NCBI RefSeq assembly: GCF_001905465.1
Contig: NZ_LISX01000008.1
Span: 164,280-228,279 of the forward strand
Length of the DNA: 64,000 nucleotides
DNA from: Kitasatospora sp. CB01950
GTDB taxonomy: Bacteria; Actinomycetota; Actinomycetes; Streptomycetales; Streptomycetaceae
Reading direction: 5' to 3'
Positions within the stretch are counted from its first letter, which is position 1. The number at the start of each line of letters is the position of its first letter. Below are positions 38,914-46,756 of the stretch, in pieces. The notes under the pieces were generated by a model. It ran no database searches. It saw nothing but the letters and a program-made list of their open reading frames with translations, and was not told where the DNA came from. The translations under genes and the position numbers were made by a program.

Positions 38914-40551
38914 GTGAAGCGAAAGCTCGCTGTCGGAGCCGTTCTCTCTGCCTCTGCCCTGCTGGCCGGCGCGATCCAGGTGAGCACCGGGATCGCGCAG
39001 GCTGCCCCCAACCCGGCCGCCGCGGGCCACAGCCGCGGCGACCTGCTGGCGCTGGCCGCCGGGCAGGCCCCCTCCGCCGCCAAGGCCCTGGGCCTGGGCG
39101 CCCAGGAGAAGCTGGTGGTCAAGGACGCCATCGTCGACGCCGACGGTACCCGCCACTTCCGTTACGAGCGCACCTACGACGGCCTGCCCGTGCTCGGCGG
39201 CGACCTGGTCGTGCACCAGGACGCCAAGGGCCAGGTCCGCTCCTCCGACAAGGCCGTCTCCGGCAGCCTGGCCCCCGCCTCGCTGAGCCCGAAGCTGACG
39301 GCCGGCCAGGCCGCCGGCAAGGCGACCGGCGCCGTGCAGTCCACCGTCGGCATCAGCAAGGACTCCGAGGCCGCCCTCACCTCGGTCTCCGGCGCCACCG
39401 GCAACGCCGAGCTGGTGGTCTGGGCCGCCGACGGCGCCCCGCGCCTCGCCTACCGCACCACCGTCGAGGGCGTGCGGGCCGACGGCACCCCGAGCCGCCA
39501 GAAGCTGGTCACCGACGCGAACACCGGTGAGGTCCTCTCCACCCACGAGGAGATCGAGACCGCCAACGCGACCGGCACCGGCAACGGCGTCTTCGTCGGC
39601 AACGTCTCGCTGACCACCACGCTGACCGGCAGCAACTACACGCTGAAGGACGCCACCCGCGGCAACCAGTACACGACCACGCTGGCGGGCAAGACCTCCG
39701 GCAACGGCACCCTGTACTCGAAGACCACCAACAGCTGGGGCTCCGGCGCCGCCTCCAACGGCGAGTCCGCCGCCGTGGACGCCCAGTACGGCGCGGCCGT
39801 CACCTGGGACTTCTACAAGAACACCTTCGGCCGCAACGGCATCCGCAACGACGGTGTCGGCGCGTTCAGCCGGGTCCACTACGGCAGCAGCTACGTCAAC
39901 GCGTTCTGGGACGACAGCTGCTTCTGCATGACCTACGGCGACGGCTCGGGCAACACCCACCCGCTGACCGAACTGGACGTCTCGGGCCACGAGATGAGCC
40001 ACGGCGTCACCTCCAACACGGCCGGCCTGAACTACTCGGGCGAGTCCGGCGGCCTGAACGAGGCGACCTCCGACATCTTCGGCTCGATGGTGGAGTTCTA
40101 CGCCAACCTGTCGAAGGACGTGCCGGACTACCTGATCGGCGAGCTGATCAACATCAACGGCAACGGCACGCCGCTGCGCTACATGGACAAGCCCTCCAAG
40201 GACGGCGCGTCCGCCGACTACTGGTCCTCCACGGTCGGCAACAAGGACGTCCACTACTCCTCGGGCGTCGCCAACCACTTCTTCTACCTGCTGGCCGAGG
40301 GCAGCGGCGCCAAGACCATCAACGGCGTCAGCTACAACTCGCCCACCTACAACGGCGCGGCCCTCACCGGCATCGGCCGGGCCCAGGCCCAGCAGATCTG
40401 GTACCGCGCGCTGACCGTCTACATGACCTCCACCACGAACTACAAGGCCGCGCGCACCGCGACCCTGAACGCGGCGAAGGACCTGTACGGCTCCGGCTCG
40501 ACCCAGTACAACGCGGTGGCGGCGGCCTGGACCGGCGTCAACGTGAACTGA
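38914..40551 (+). CDS. secreted thermolysin-like (M4) neutral metalloprotease precursor
   Basis: A 545-residue preproprotein. A signal peptide (VKRKLAVGAVLSASALLAGA, cleavage near AQA-AP) is followed by an inhibitory FTP/PepSY propeptide to about residue 215, then the M4 catalytic domain. Zinc ligands and catalytic residues are visible: H359-E-M-S-H363, E383 in GGLNEATSD and H455 in SSGVANHFF. A CFC pair in DDSCFCMTYGDG is noteworthy. Start is GTG 38914 with GGAAGGA 7 nt upstream. An upstream ATG at 38860 would put a non-signal stretch before the signal peptide. It is monocistronic, ending at a hairpin. Extracellular protein degradation is the expected role. Confidence 0.94.
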   Translation: MKRKLAVGAVLSASALLAGAIQVSTGIAQAAPNPAAAGHSRGDLLALAAGQAPSAAKALGLGAQEKLVVKDAIVDADGTRHFRYERTYDGLPVLGGDLVVHQDAKGQVRSSDKAVSGSLAPASLSPKLTAGQAAGKATGAVQSTVGISKDSEAALTSVSGATGNAELVVWAADGAPRLAYRTTVEGVRADGTPSRQKLVTDANTGEVLSTHEEIETANATGTGNGVFVGNVSLTTTLTGSNYTLKDATRGNQYTTTLAGKTSGNGTLYSKTTNSWGSGAASNGESAAVDAQYGAAVTWDFYKNTFGRNGIRNDGVGAFSRVHYGSSYVNAFWDDSCFCMTYGDGSGNTHPLTELDVSGHEMSHGVTSNTAGLNYSGESGGLNEATSDIFGSMVEFYANLSKDVPDYLIGELININGNGTPLRYMDKPSKDGASADYWSSTVGNKDVHYSSGVANHFFYLLAEGSGAKTINGVSYNSPTYNGAALTGIGRAQAQQIWYRALTVYMTSTTNYKAARTATLNAAKDLYGSGSTQYNAVAAAWTGVNVN

Positions 40552-40576
40552 CCCTCACCGGGTAGCGAAAAAGCTC

Positions 40577-40615
40577 GCGGCGGCCGGGCCTCCCACGAGG
40601 GGGCCCGACCGCCGC
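40577..40615. terminator. bidirectional hairpin, M4 protease / DUF3817 junction
   Basis: A 14-bp stem with one mismatch (40577-40590 with 40602-40615) in the 80-bp gap between convergent genes, preceded by a short A-run (GCGAAAAAG). Confidence 0.7.
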
Positions 40616-40631
40616 GCACCACGTTCTGCCG

Positions 40632-40955
40632 TCAGGCAGTGGCCGGCTTCACCGCGTCCAGCTCGCCGCGCTCCTCCTTGGCCAGCATCCGCTCGGCGAA
40701 GAAGCCGCCGGTGGGCAGCACCGACAGCACGAACAGCACCGCCGTGCGCTTCGGCTCCCAGCGACGCTCCTTGGCCGCCAGCGCCAGGAACACCACGTAC
40801 AGGATGAACAGCACGCCGTGCACCATGCCCATCACCTGCACGCCGTCGAAGCTGGTGGTGCGCTTCAGCACCGAGCAGATCAGCAGCAGGATGAACGACA
40901 GGCCCTCAGGGCCGGAGACCAGGCGCAGGCGGTGGACGGCGGCGATGCTCTTCAC
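40632..40955 (-). CDS. DUF3817 integral membrane protein (paralog 2)
   Basis: A 107-residue protein with three hydrophobic helices, ending in PTGGFFAERMLAKEE as in the first paralog. The N-terminal helix carries RLVSGPEGLSFILLLI and the middle one HGVLFILYVVFLALAA. Start is GTG 40955 with GAGGA 5 nt upstream. It converges on the M4 protease and is divergent from the DUF2127 gene. A clear 6-8-6 inverted repeat lies just upstream. Function unknown. Confidence 0.85.
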   Translation of the reverse strand: MKSIAAVHRLRLVSGPEGLSFILLLICSVLKRTTSFDGVQVMGMVHGVLFILYVVFLALAAKERRWEPKRTAVLFVLSVLPTGGFFAERMLAKEERGELDAVKPATA

Positions 40956-40985
40956 GGGATTCCTCACAGGGCACGGGCGGCGGGC

Positions 40986-41005
40986 TTTGTGAACGGATGC
41001 ACAAA
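40986..41005. promoter_or_regulatory. TTTGTG-N8-CACAAA operator candidate
   Basis: A perfect 6-bp inverted repeat with 8-bp spacing, 31 bp upstream of the DUF3817 GTG. On the minus strand a TGATAAT extended -10-like box sits immediately upstream (about 41020-41015). The palindrome would therefore cover the transcription start of that gene. Confidence 0.55.
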
Positions 41006-41116
41006 CCATGCCTATTATCACCGACCCGTCATCGGCGCCGACCCCGGACCCCCTATCCTGCTGTGCTGCGCGCGGCCTGACCGCCAGGCCCGCAGACCCA
41101 CGGGGGGACGCACGAC

Positions 41117-41893
41117 ATGCTGAGGCGAGACTGGGACCGGCACACCTGTGCCCGGCGCGGCCACATCACCTACGCACCCGACGAGACCGACCTGCGCGAA
41201 CGGCTGCACGCCGCCACCGCCCTCGGCACCGCCTGGCGCTGCCTGCGCTGCGGCGACTTCGCACTCGGTGAGCCGCACGGCTCCGGCCCGGCCGAGGACG
41301 CGCCGCTCGTGCCCCGCGGCAAGGCCCTGCGCGACCTGTTCATCCTGCGCTTCCTGGCCGTCGAACGACTGCTGCGCGGCCTGCTGATCGTGATCGCCGC
41401 CTGGGCGGTGTGGAAGTTCTCCAACAGCCAGGACGCGGTGCGCCGGATCTTCGACGAGAACCTGACCGTCTTCAAGCCCGTCACCGACCACTTCCACTAC
41501 GACCTCGACCACTCGCCGATCGTCGACACCATCCGCAAGACCTTCGACTACCGGCACAACACCCTGATCTACGTCGCCGCCGCCCTGGTGGTCTACGCGC
41601 TGATCGAGATCGTCGAAGCGTTCGGCCTGTGGTGGGGGCAGCGCTGGGCCGAGTACCTGACCGTGGTCGCCACCGCCGCGTTCCTGCCCCTGGAGGGCTA
41701 CGAACTCAGCGAGCACGTCAGCGCGTTGAAGATCTGCACGCTGCTGCTGAACATCGCCGCGGTGCTCTGGATCATGCTCTCCAAGCGGCTGTTCGGTCTG
41801 CGCGGCGGCGTGGCCGCGTTCGAGGCCGAGCGGCACTCCGCGTCGCTGCTGGAGGTGGAGACCTCCGCGGGAGCGCTGCCGCAGACCGCCTGA
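41117..41893 (+). CDS. DUF2127 membrane protein
   Basis: A 258-residue protein. The first 70 residues contain a short cysteine/histidine cluster (CARRGH, CLRCGDF) that could bind a metal. Four hydrophobic helices follow, with the DUF2127 signatures LRFLAVERLLRGLLI and EAFGLWWGQRWAEYLTVV and PLEGYEL. GGGGGG precedes the ATG at 41117. Function unknown. It is divergent from the DUF3817 gene and followed, 82 bp later, by the three AIM24 genes. Confidence 0.82.
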   Translation: MLRRDWDRHTCARRGHITYAPDETDLRERLHAATALGTAWRCLRCGDFALGEPHGSGPAEDAPLVPRGKALRDLFILRFLAVERLLRGLLIVIAAWAVWKFSNSQDAVRRIFDENLTVFKPVTDHFHYDLDHSPIVDTIRKTFDYRHNTLIYVAAALVVYALIEIVEAFGLWWGQRWAEYLTVVATAAFLPLEGYELSEHVSALKICTLLLNIAAVLWIMLSKRLFGLRGGVAAFEAERHSASLLEVETSAGALPQTA

Positions 41894-41962
41894 CGACGCG
41901 TCCGATGTACGGGTTCCGTACCGGCTCGCCCGGCCCTCTCCCCAGATCGGGGCGGGGGCCGC

Positions 41963-41968
41963 TACATT
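41963..41968 (+). promoter_or_regulatory. candidate leaderless -10 box of the AIM24 operon
   Basis: TACATT ends 7 nt before the GTG at 41976. The purine run GGAG is only 1-2 nt from the start and cannot work as a Shine-Dalgarno, so a leaderless transcript is likely. Confidence 0.45.
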
Positions 41969-41975
41969 CCGGAGC

Positions 41976-42614
41976 GTGGCACAGTTCCGACTCCAGGGGT
42001 CCAGGGTCCTCGCCGTCGATCTCGCCGGGGACACCGTCAAGGCACGCAACGGCTCAATGGTCGCCTACACCGGGCAGATGGGCTTCAAGAAGCTCACCGG
42101 CGGCGGCGACGGCCTGCGCGGCATGGTCACCCGCCGGCTCACCGGCGAACGCATGGAGGTCATGGAGGTGAAGGGGCAGGGCACCTGCTACTTCGCCGAC
42201 AAGGCCACCGAAATCAATCTGGTCCGGCTGAACGGCGAGACGCTGTTCGTCGAGTCCGACAACCTCCTCTGCACCGAGGCGACGCTGCGCACCGGCACCT
42301 CCTTCACCGGCCTGAACGGGATGGCGAGCGGCAACGGCCTGTTCACCACCAAGGTCGAGGGCCAGGGCTGGGCCGCCGTCACCTCCAACGGCCCGGCGGT
42401 GATCCTGCGGGTCGCCCAGGGCCTGCCGCTGCGGGTCGACCCCGGTGCGTACATCGCGCACACCGGCAACCTGAACCGCGCCCTCAAGTCCGGCGCCGGC
42501 TGGACCACGCTGATCGGCGAGGGCGGCGGCGAGGCCATGCAGGTCGAGTTCACCGGCGAGGGCCTGGTCTACGTCCAGCCCTCCGAGCGCCTGACCTTCG
42601 GAGGCGACGCCTGA
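41976..42614 (+). CDS. AIM24-family protein 1
   Basis: A 212-residue beta-rich protein of the AIM24 (DUF124) superfamily, homologous to a yeast mitochondrial biogenesis factor. The fold is a repeated beta-sandwich with GSMVAYTGQMGFKK, LNGETLFVESDNLLC and GEGLVYVQPSE blocks. No enzymatic residues are recognisable and there is no signal peptide. Start is GTG 41976. It overlaps the second gene by one base (TGATG). It is probably part of an oligomer with the two downstream paralogs. Confidence 0.88.
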   Translation: MAQFRLQGSRVLAVDLAGDTVKARNGSMVAYTGQMGFKKLTGGGDGLRGMVTRRLTGERMEVMEVKGQGTCYFADKATEINLVRLNGETLFVESDNLLCTEATLRTGTSFTGLNGMASGNGLFTTKVEGQGWAAVTSNGPAVILRVAQGLPLRVDPGAYIAHTGNLNRALKSGAGWTTLIGEGGGEAMQVEFTGEGLVYVQPSERLTFGGDA

Positions 42615-43264
42615 TGGCCTTCACCCGGATCAACCACAAGATGGTCTCCGCCCAGGTCTTCCCCGGTCAGCGCATCCTGTCGCAGCGCGGCGCGATGCTC
42701 GGCTACACCGGCGAGGTCACCTTCAAGCCCAACCTGATGGGCGGCCAGGGCGGCGTGATGTCGATGATCGGCCGCCGGGTCGCCAACGAGGACACCCCGC
42801 TGATGACCGTCGAGGGCCACGGCATCGTGATGTTCGGCCACGGCGGCCACCACGTCCACATCATCGACCTGGCCGGCGACACCCTCTACGTCGAGGCCGA
42901 CCGCCTGCTCGCCTTCGAGGGCAGCCTCCAGCAGTCCACCATGTTCATGGGCCGGCAGGGCGGCCTGATGGGCGTGGTCCGCGGCCAGGTCACCGGACAG
43001 GGGCTCTTCACCACCCAGCTCAGCGGCAAGGGCGCGGTCGCCGTGATGGCGCACGGCGGCGTCGTCGAACTCCCCGTCTCCCCCGGCCTCCCCGTCCACG
43101 TCGACCCGCAGGCCTACGTCGCCCACCGCGGCCAGGTCACCAACAAGCTCTCCAGCGCGCTCGGTTGGCGCGACATGGTCGGCCGCGGCTCCGGCGAGGC
43201 CTTCCAACTCGAACTCTCCGGGCACGGCATGGTGTACGTGCAGGCCAGCGAGGTGAAGCTCTGA
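42614..43264 (+). CDS. AIM24-family protein 2
   Basis: A 216-residue paralog of the preceding protein with the same block order: GAMLGYTGEVTFKP, LAGDTLYVEADRLLAFEG and GHGMVYVQASE. It is rich in His/Gly around HGIVMFGHGGHHVHI, which could bind metal. It is coupled on both sides by TGATG overlaps, so the three proteins are made together, probably in fixed ratio. Function unknown. Confidence 0.88.
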   Translation: MAFTRINHKMVSAQVFPGQRILSQRGAMLGYTGEVTFKPNLMGGQGGVMSMIGRRVANEDTPLMTVEGHGIVMFGHGGHHVHIIDLAGDTLYVEADRLLAFEGSLQQSTMFMGRQGGLMGVVRGQVTGQGLFTTQLSGKGAVAVMAHGGVVELPVSPGLPVHVDPQAYVAHRGQVTNKLSSALGWRDMVGRGSGEAFQLELSGHGMVYVQASEVKL

Positions 43265-44052
43265 TGTCCTACCCGCCCCTGCTGCAGAACCCCGGCGGCG
43301 ACGGCCCGCAGATCTGGGACCCGTACACGCTGCCCGTCAACGACAACGTCAACCCGTACTGCTTCTCGGTGGACCTGAACGGCGCGTACTACCTGCAGAA
43401 GGGCAAGATGGTCGCCTACTACGGCGACATGCGCTTCTCCGGCATCGGCCGCGGCGTGCTCGACCGGGTCCTCGAACAGAACTTCAACTCCCCGCTGCAC
43501 GCCTCCGACTGGGTCGTCGCCGAGGGACGCGGCAAGCTGCTGCTCGCCGACCGCGCGTACGACCTCAACTCGTACGACCTGGAGGACGGCAACCTGACCG
43601 TCCGCTCCGGCAACCTGCTGGCCTTCGAACCCTCGCTCCGCCTCAAGCAGTCGATCATCCCCGGGTTCCTGACGCTGCTCGGCACCGGCAAGTTCGTCGC
43701 CGCCTCCAACGGGCCCGTGCACTTCGTCGAACCCCCGGTCCGCGTCGACCCCGAGGCGCTGGTCGGCTGGGCCGACTGCCCCGCGCCCTGCCACCACTAC
43801 GACCACAGCTACCTGCACGGCGTCATCGGCGGGATCCGGCACCTGACGGGGATCGGCGGCGCGAGCGGGGAGGAGCACCAGTTCGAGTTCATCGGGGCGG
43901 GGCAGGTGCTGATGCAGTCGTCGGAGACCGTCATGGCCGAGAAGTCGGTGGGCGTCGTCGGCGAACAGTCGGCGGTCCCGCACCAGCAACCGACGCAGGC
44001 CGCACCGGGGTTGGGGAACTTGAGGGACCTCGGCCGGCAGTTCGGACTGTAG
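43264..44052 (+). CDS. AIM24-family protein 3, longer paralog
   Basis: A 262-residue AIM24-type protein with an N-terminal extension (PPLLQNPGGDGPQIWDPYTLPVND) and a C-terminal Gln/Pro tail not seen in its two neighbours. The core has KGKMVAYYGDMRFSG, VRSGNLLAFEP and AGQVLMQSSE. A Cys/His group, WADCPAPCHHYDHSYLHG, stands out as a possible metal site. It begins at ATG 43264 overlapping the previous stop. It is the last gene of the operon and converges on the conservon P450 across an extended palindrome. Confidence 0.86.
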   Translation: MSYPPLLQNPGGDGPQIWDPYTLPVNDNVNPYCFSVDLNGAYYLQKGKMVAYYGDMRFSGIGRGVLDRVLEQNFNSPLHASDWVVAEGRGKLLLADRAYDLNSYDLEDGNLTVRSGNLLAFEPSLRLKQSIIPGFLTLLGTGKFVAASNGPVHFVEPPVRVDPEALVGWADCPAPCHHYDHSYLHGVIGGIRHLTGIGGASGEEHQFEFIGAGQVLMQSSETVMAEKSVGVVGEQSAVPHQQPTQAAPGLGNLRDLGRQFGL

Positions 44053-44071
44053 GGGCGAGGGAGAGCACCAC

Positions 44072-44200
44072 CAGGGGCGAGGGGAACCGAGCGACAGGCG
44101 CAAGGCCCGTCCGTAAGGTCGCGATCACGTGCAGGTCATTGTCCTGCGTCGCGATCTTGCGGTCGGGTCCTTACGCTTCGCGCAGTTCCCCGCGCCCCTG
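44072..44200. repeat. extended palindromic repeat R4 (129 bp) at a convergent junction
   Basis: The outer arms CAGGGGCGAGGGGAAC (44072-44087) and GTTCCCCGCGCCCCTG (44185-44200) pair with one mismatch. Inner arms CGTAAGG/CCTTACG (44112-44118, 44169-44175) and a central GCAGG/CCTGC with flanking TCGCGA segments can extend it to a long imperfect cruciform. It lies between the AIM24 operon and the conservon P450. Confidence 0.65.
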
Positions 44201-44213
44201 TCGGTGCACATTC

Positions 44214-45389
44214 CTACAGGGCTGTGAACGTCACCGGGAGGGAGACGAGCGCGCGGTGGACCGGGCCCTGGCGCCAGAGGATCCGGTCCGCGGGGACGGC
44301 CAGGCGGAGGTCGGTGAGGCGGCTGATGAGGTATTCGATGGCGGTGACGGCCATCAGGACGGCGGGTTGGCGGGCGGGGCAGCGGTGGGGGCCGGCGCCC
44401 CACGCGAGGTGGGCGTAGGAGCCGCCGAGGGACTCGCTCTCGCTGGCGGGGAGGGCGGCCTGCGCGTTCGCGGAGGCGTAGGAGATCAGCACCGGCTCGT
44501 CGGGCGCGATCGGGGTGCCGTGGAAGACGATGTTCCGCCGGCTGTAGTGCGGGGCGAAGTTGGACAGCGGCGGGTCCGTCCAGAGCACTTCGTTGACCGC
44601 GTCGTGCGCGCTGAGCGCGCCGCTGTGCAGGGAGCCGGCGTAGCGCTCGTCGGAGAGCATGCGCAGCAGCGCGTTCGCGGTGAGGTTGGCGGTGGGTTCG
44701 TGGCCGGCCATCAGGGTCAGGGTGATGTGCCGGACGACCTCCTCGTCGGCGAGCCGCGCGGGGTGGTTGGCGAAGGCGGAGATCAGGTCGTGCCGGGGTG
44801 CGGTGCGGCGTTCGGCGACCAGGCCGGTGATGACGGCGACCAGGTCGGCGTACGCGGCGATGGCGCCGGTGGAGGATTCGAAGGCGCGGTTCATCGCGGC
44901 GCTGATCCGGTCGAGGTCCTGGTCGGGGATGCCGTACCAGGAGCAGAGGATGAGCAGCGGGAGCCGGTAGGCGTACTGGGCGAGGATGTCGGCCTTGCCG
45001 GTGTGCGCGAATTCGGCGATGAGCTGTTCGGCGACGGCGGTGGTGTCGCGTTGCAGCAGGTGGGGTTCGATGATGCCGACGCTGTCGGTGATGACCTGCC
45101 GGTAGCGGGCGTGGGTGGCGCCGTCGGAGAAGAGCGCGGTGGGGCGCCAGCCGAGCATCGGCATGATCGGGGAGTCGGCGGGCTGGGTGGCCTGCCAGAC
45201 GCGCGGGTCGCGGGTCCAGGTGTCGGTGTCGCGGAGGATCTCCAGGGCGACGTGGTAGTCGGTGACCAGCCAGGCGTCGATGCCGGGGGCGAGTTCGACG
45301 GGGGCGAGCGGTCCGCGGTCGCGCAGCCGGGCGTAGTGGGCGTGCGGGTGCGCGGCGAACTGGGGGCCGTAGAGGGCGGTGCGGGTCAT
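44214..45389 (-). CDS. cvnE: conservon cytochrome P450 lacking the ExxR motif (CYP157-like, CvnE)
   Basis: A 391-residue P450 with the heme thiolate C337 in WGAGPHRCPARQPA. The I-helix reads AGHEPT (228-233), so proline replaces the first threonine of the usual AGxET(T). The K-helix position reads AVNEVLW: Glu267 is kept but the ExxR arginine is Trp270. Loss of ExxR is known for the CYP157 family, whose members lie in conservons and have ExxLW-type sequences, so assignment to that group is likely. ATG 45389 overlaps the GTPase stop (ATGA). The substrate, or whether it is a catalyst at all, is unknown. Confidence 0.85.
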   Translation of the reverse strand: MTRTALYGPQFAAHPHAHYARLRDRGPLAPVELAPGIDAWLVTDYHVALEILRDTDTWTRDPRVWQATQPADSPIMPMLGWRPTALFSDGATHARYRQVITDSVGIIEPHLLQRDTTAVAEQLIAEFAHTGKADILAQYAYRLPLLILCSWYGIPDQDLDRISAAMNRAFESSTGAIAAYADLVAVITGLVAERRTAPRHDLISAFANHPARLADEEVVRHITLTLMAGHEPTANLTANALLRMLSDERYAGSLHSGALSAHDAVNEVLWTDPPLSNFAPHYSRRNIVFHGTPIAPDEPVLISYASANAQAALPASESESLGGSYAHLAWGAGPHRCPARQPAVLMAVTAIEYLISRLTDLRLAVPADRILWRQGPVHRALVSLPVTFTAL

Positions 45390-46003
45390 GGGGCGGTCTC
45401 CTGCGGGAGGCGGTCCAGGACGTGTTCGGTGAGCGAGATCAGGGCGTCCAGGCAGCCTTGGCGTTCCCGGGCGTCGCATTCGATCAGCGGCGTCGCGGGG
45501 TCGAGGTCGAGCGCCGCGCGGATCTTGTCGAGTTCGATCGGCGGGGTGTCGGGGAAGCGGTTGACGGCGACCGTGTAGGGCAGGCCGGCTTCCTCGATGA
45601 GGTCCATGGCGTCGAAGGCGTCGGCGAGGCGGCGGGTGTCGGCGAGGATCAGCGCGCCGAGGGCGCCGCGGGCGAGGTCCTCCCAGAGCGGGAGGAAGCG
45701 GCGTTGGCCGGGGGTGCCGAAGAGGTAGAGGACGAGGTCGCCGCCGGGCAGGGTGAGCCGTCCGAAGTCGACGGCGACGGTGGTGGCGGTCTTGCCGGGA
45801 ATCCGGGCGGTGTCGTCGACCGGGATGCCCTGGGCGGTCATGGTCTCCTCGGTGTGCAGTGTCGGGATCTCCGACAGCGAGCGCACGAAGGTGGTCTTCC
45901 CTACCCCGAACGGCCCGGTGATCATGAGTTTCATCAGGATCGGGTCGGTGGCGGGGAGGTAGATGGGGCTGCTGCCCGTGTTACTTGAGGGCGCGAAGTC
46001 CAC
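45386..46003 (-). CDS. cvnD: conservon small GTPase CvnD
   Basis: A 205-residue Ras-like GTPase of the conservon type (MglA/Rab-like). The P-loop is GPFGVGKTT, switch II region LFGTPGQRRFLPLW, and the base-recognition motif VAVNRFPD in place of NKxD. A conserved DFG (TVAVDFGRL) follows switch I. Start is taken as GTG 46003, which overlaps cvnC by 23 bp and gives the family-typical MDF start; ATG 45934 is an alternative. It cycles at the membrane with the CvnA/B/C complex by analogy with the S. coelicolor cvn9 system. Confidence 0.88.
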   Translation of the reverse strand: MDFAPSSNTGSSPIYLPATDPILMKLMITGPFGVGKTTFVRSLSEIPTLHTEETMTAQGIPVDDTARIPGKTATTVAVDFGRLTLPGGDLVLYLFGTPGQRRFLPLWEDLARGALGALILADTRRLADAFDAMDLIEEAGLPYTVAVNRFPDTPPIELDKIRAALDLDPATPLIECDARERQGCLDALISLTEHVLDRLPQETAP

Positions 46004-46340
46004 TGAGGAGCCTTTCGGCGAGGTCCCGGTTGACCGGCTGGGCGGAGGGGATCGGCGCGCGCACCTTGAGGGCGCCGCGTTCGGCCAGGTCGGCGGCGAT
46101 GAAGACGGTCGCGCTGACCGGGAGCCGGAGGTGGGCGGCCGCCTCGGCGACGGTCAGTGCGCCGGGGCGGACGAGTTCCCATAACTGGCGGTGTTCGCCG
46201 CCGAGTCCGGCGGGGAGGTCGGCGGCGGCGTGCAGGATGCTGAGCCGGTCCAGGCTGTGCCTGCCCGGGGCCAGCTCGCGGCCCTGGGTGGCGAGGTAGG
46301 CGGGGACCAGGCGGCGGCGGGGCCCGCTGGGTGTGGTCAT
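45981..46340 (-). CDS. cvnC: conservon DUF742 protein CvnC
   Basis: A 119-residue DUF742 protein with a winged-helix-like fold. The segments RLVPAYLATQGRE, EHRQLWELVRPGALTVAEAAAHLRLP and the C-terminal LAERLLSGLRALK are typical. It stops with TAA, unusual at this GC content, inside the cvnD start region. ATG 46340 overlaps cvnB by ATGA. It is a partner of the CvnA/CvnB/CvnD assembly. Confidence 0.9.
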   Translation of the reverse strand: MTTPSGPRRRLVPAYLATQGRELAPGRHSLDRLSILHAAADLPAGLGGEHRQLWELVRPGALTVAEAAAHLRLPVSATVFIAADLAERGALKVRAPIPSAQPVNRDLAERLLSGLRALK

Positions 46341-46756
46341 GTCCCGCTCGCCTCCCGGGCGGGGCTGGCGAGGGCTCTGGCGAGCGCGGCGACCTGGACC
46401 TGCATCTGGTACGCGATGGTGCCGAGGTCGGCGCCGGGGGCGGCGAACACCGCGAGCGAGGAGTTGGCGCCGGCCGGGGTGACGACGGCGTAGCCGAGGT
46501 CGGACTCGACGACGGTCTGGGTGAGCCGGACCTGCTCGGCCTCGGTGAAGGCGACGGTGAAGGCGCGGGCGGCGGCGTGCAGCGAGGCGGTCATCGCGGC
46601 GACCCGGTCGGCGTTGTCCCGGCCGAGGTCGGCGGAGTGGCCGGTGACCAGGCCGTCGCCGGTGGCGATGACGGCGTTCTGCACGCCCGGCAGGTCGAGC
46701 AGCGGGGTGAGGACCCAGGAGAGGTCCTCGGTGTGGCGGCGGAGCTGGGTGGTCAC
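46337..46756 (-). CDS. cvnB: conservon roadblock/LC7 protein CvnB
   Basis: A 139-residue roadblock/LC7-domain protein, the class that regulates small GTPases. LSWVLTPLLDLPGVQNAVIATGDGLV and SADLGRDNADRVAAMTASLHAAAR are diagnostic. GTG 46756 overlaps the cvnA stop (GTGA). Expected to bind CvnD and the membrane-anchored CvnA. Confidence 0.92.
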   Translation of the reverse strand: MTTQLRRHTEDLSWVLTPLLDLPGVQNAVIATGDGLVTGHSADLGRDNADRVAAMTASLHAAARAFTVAFTEAEQVRLTQTVVESDLGYAVVTPAGANSSLAVFAAPGADLGTIAYQMQVQVAALARALASPAREASGT

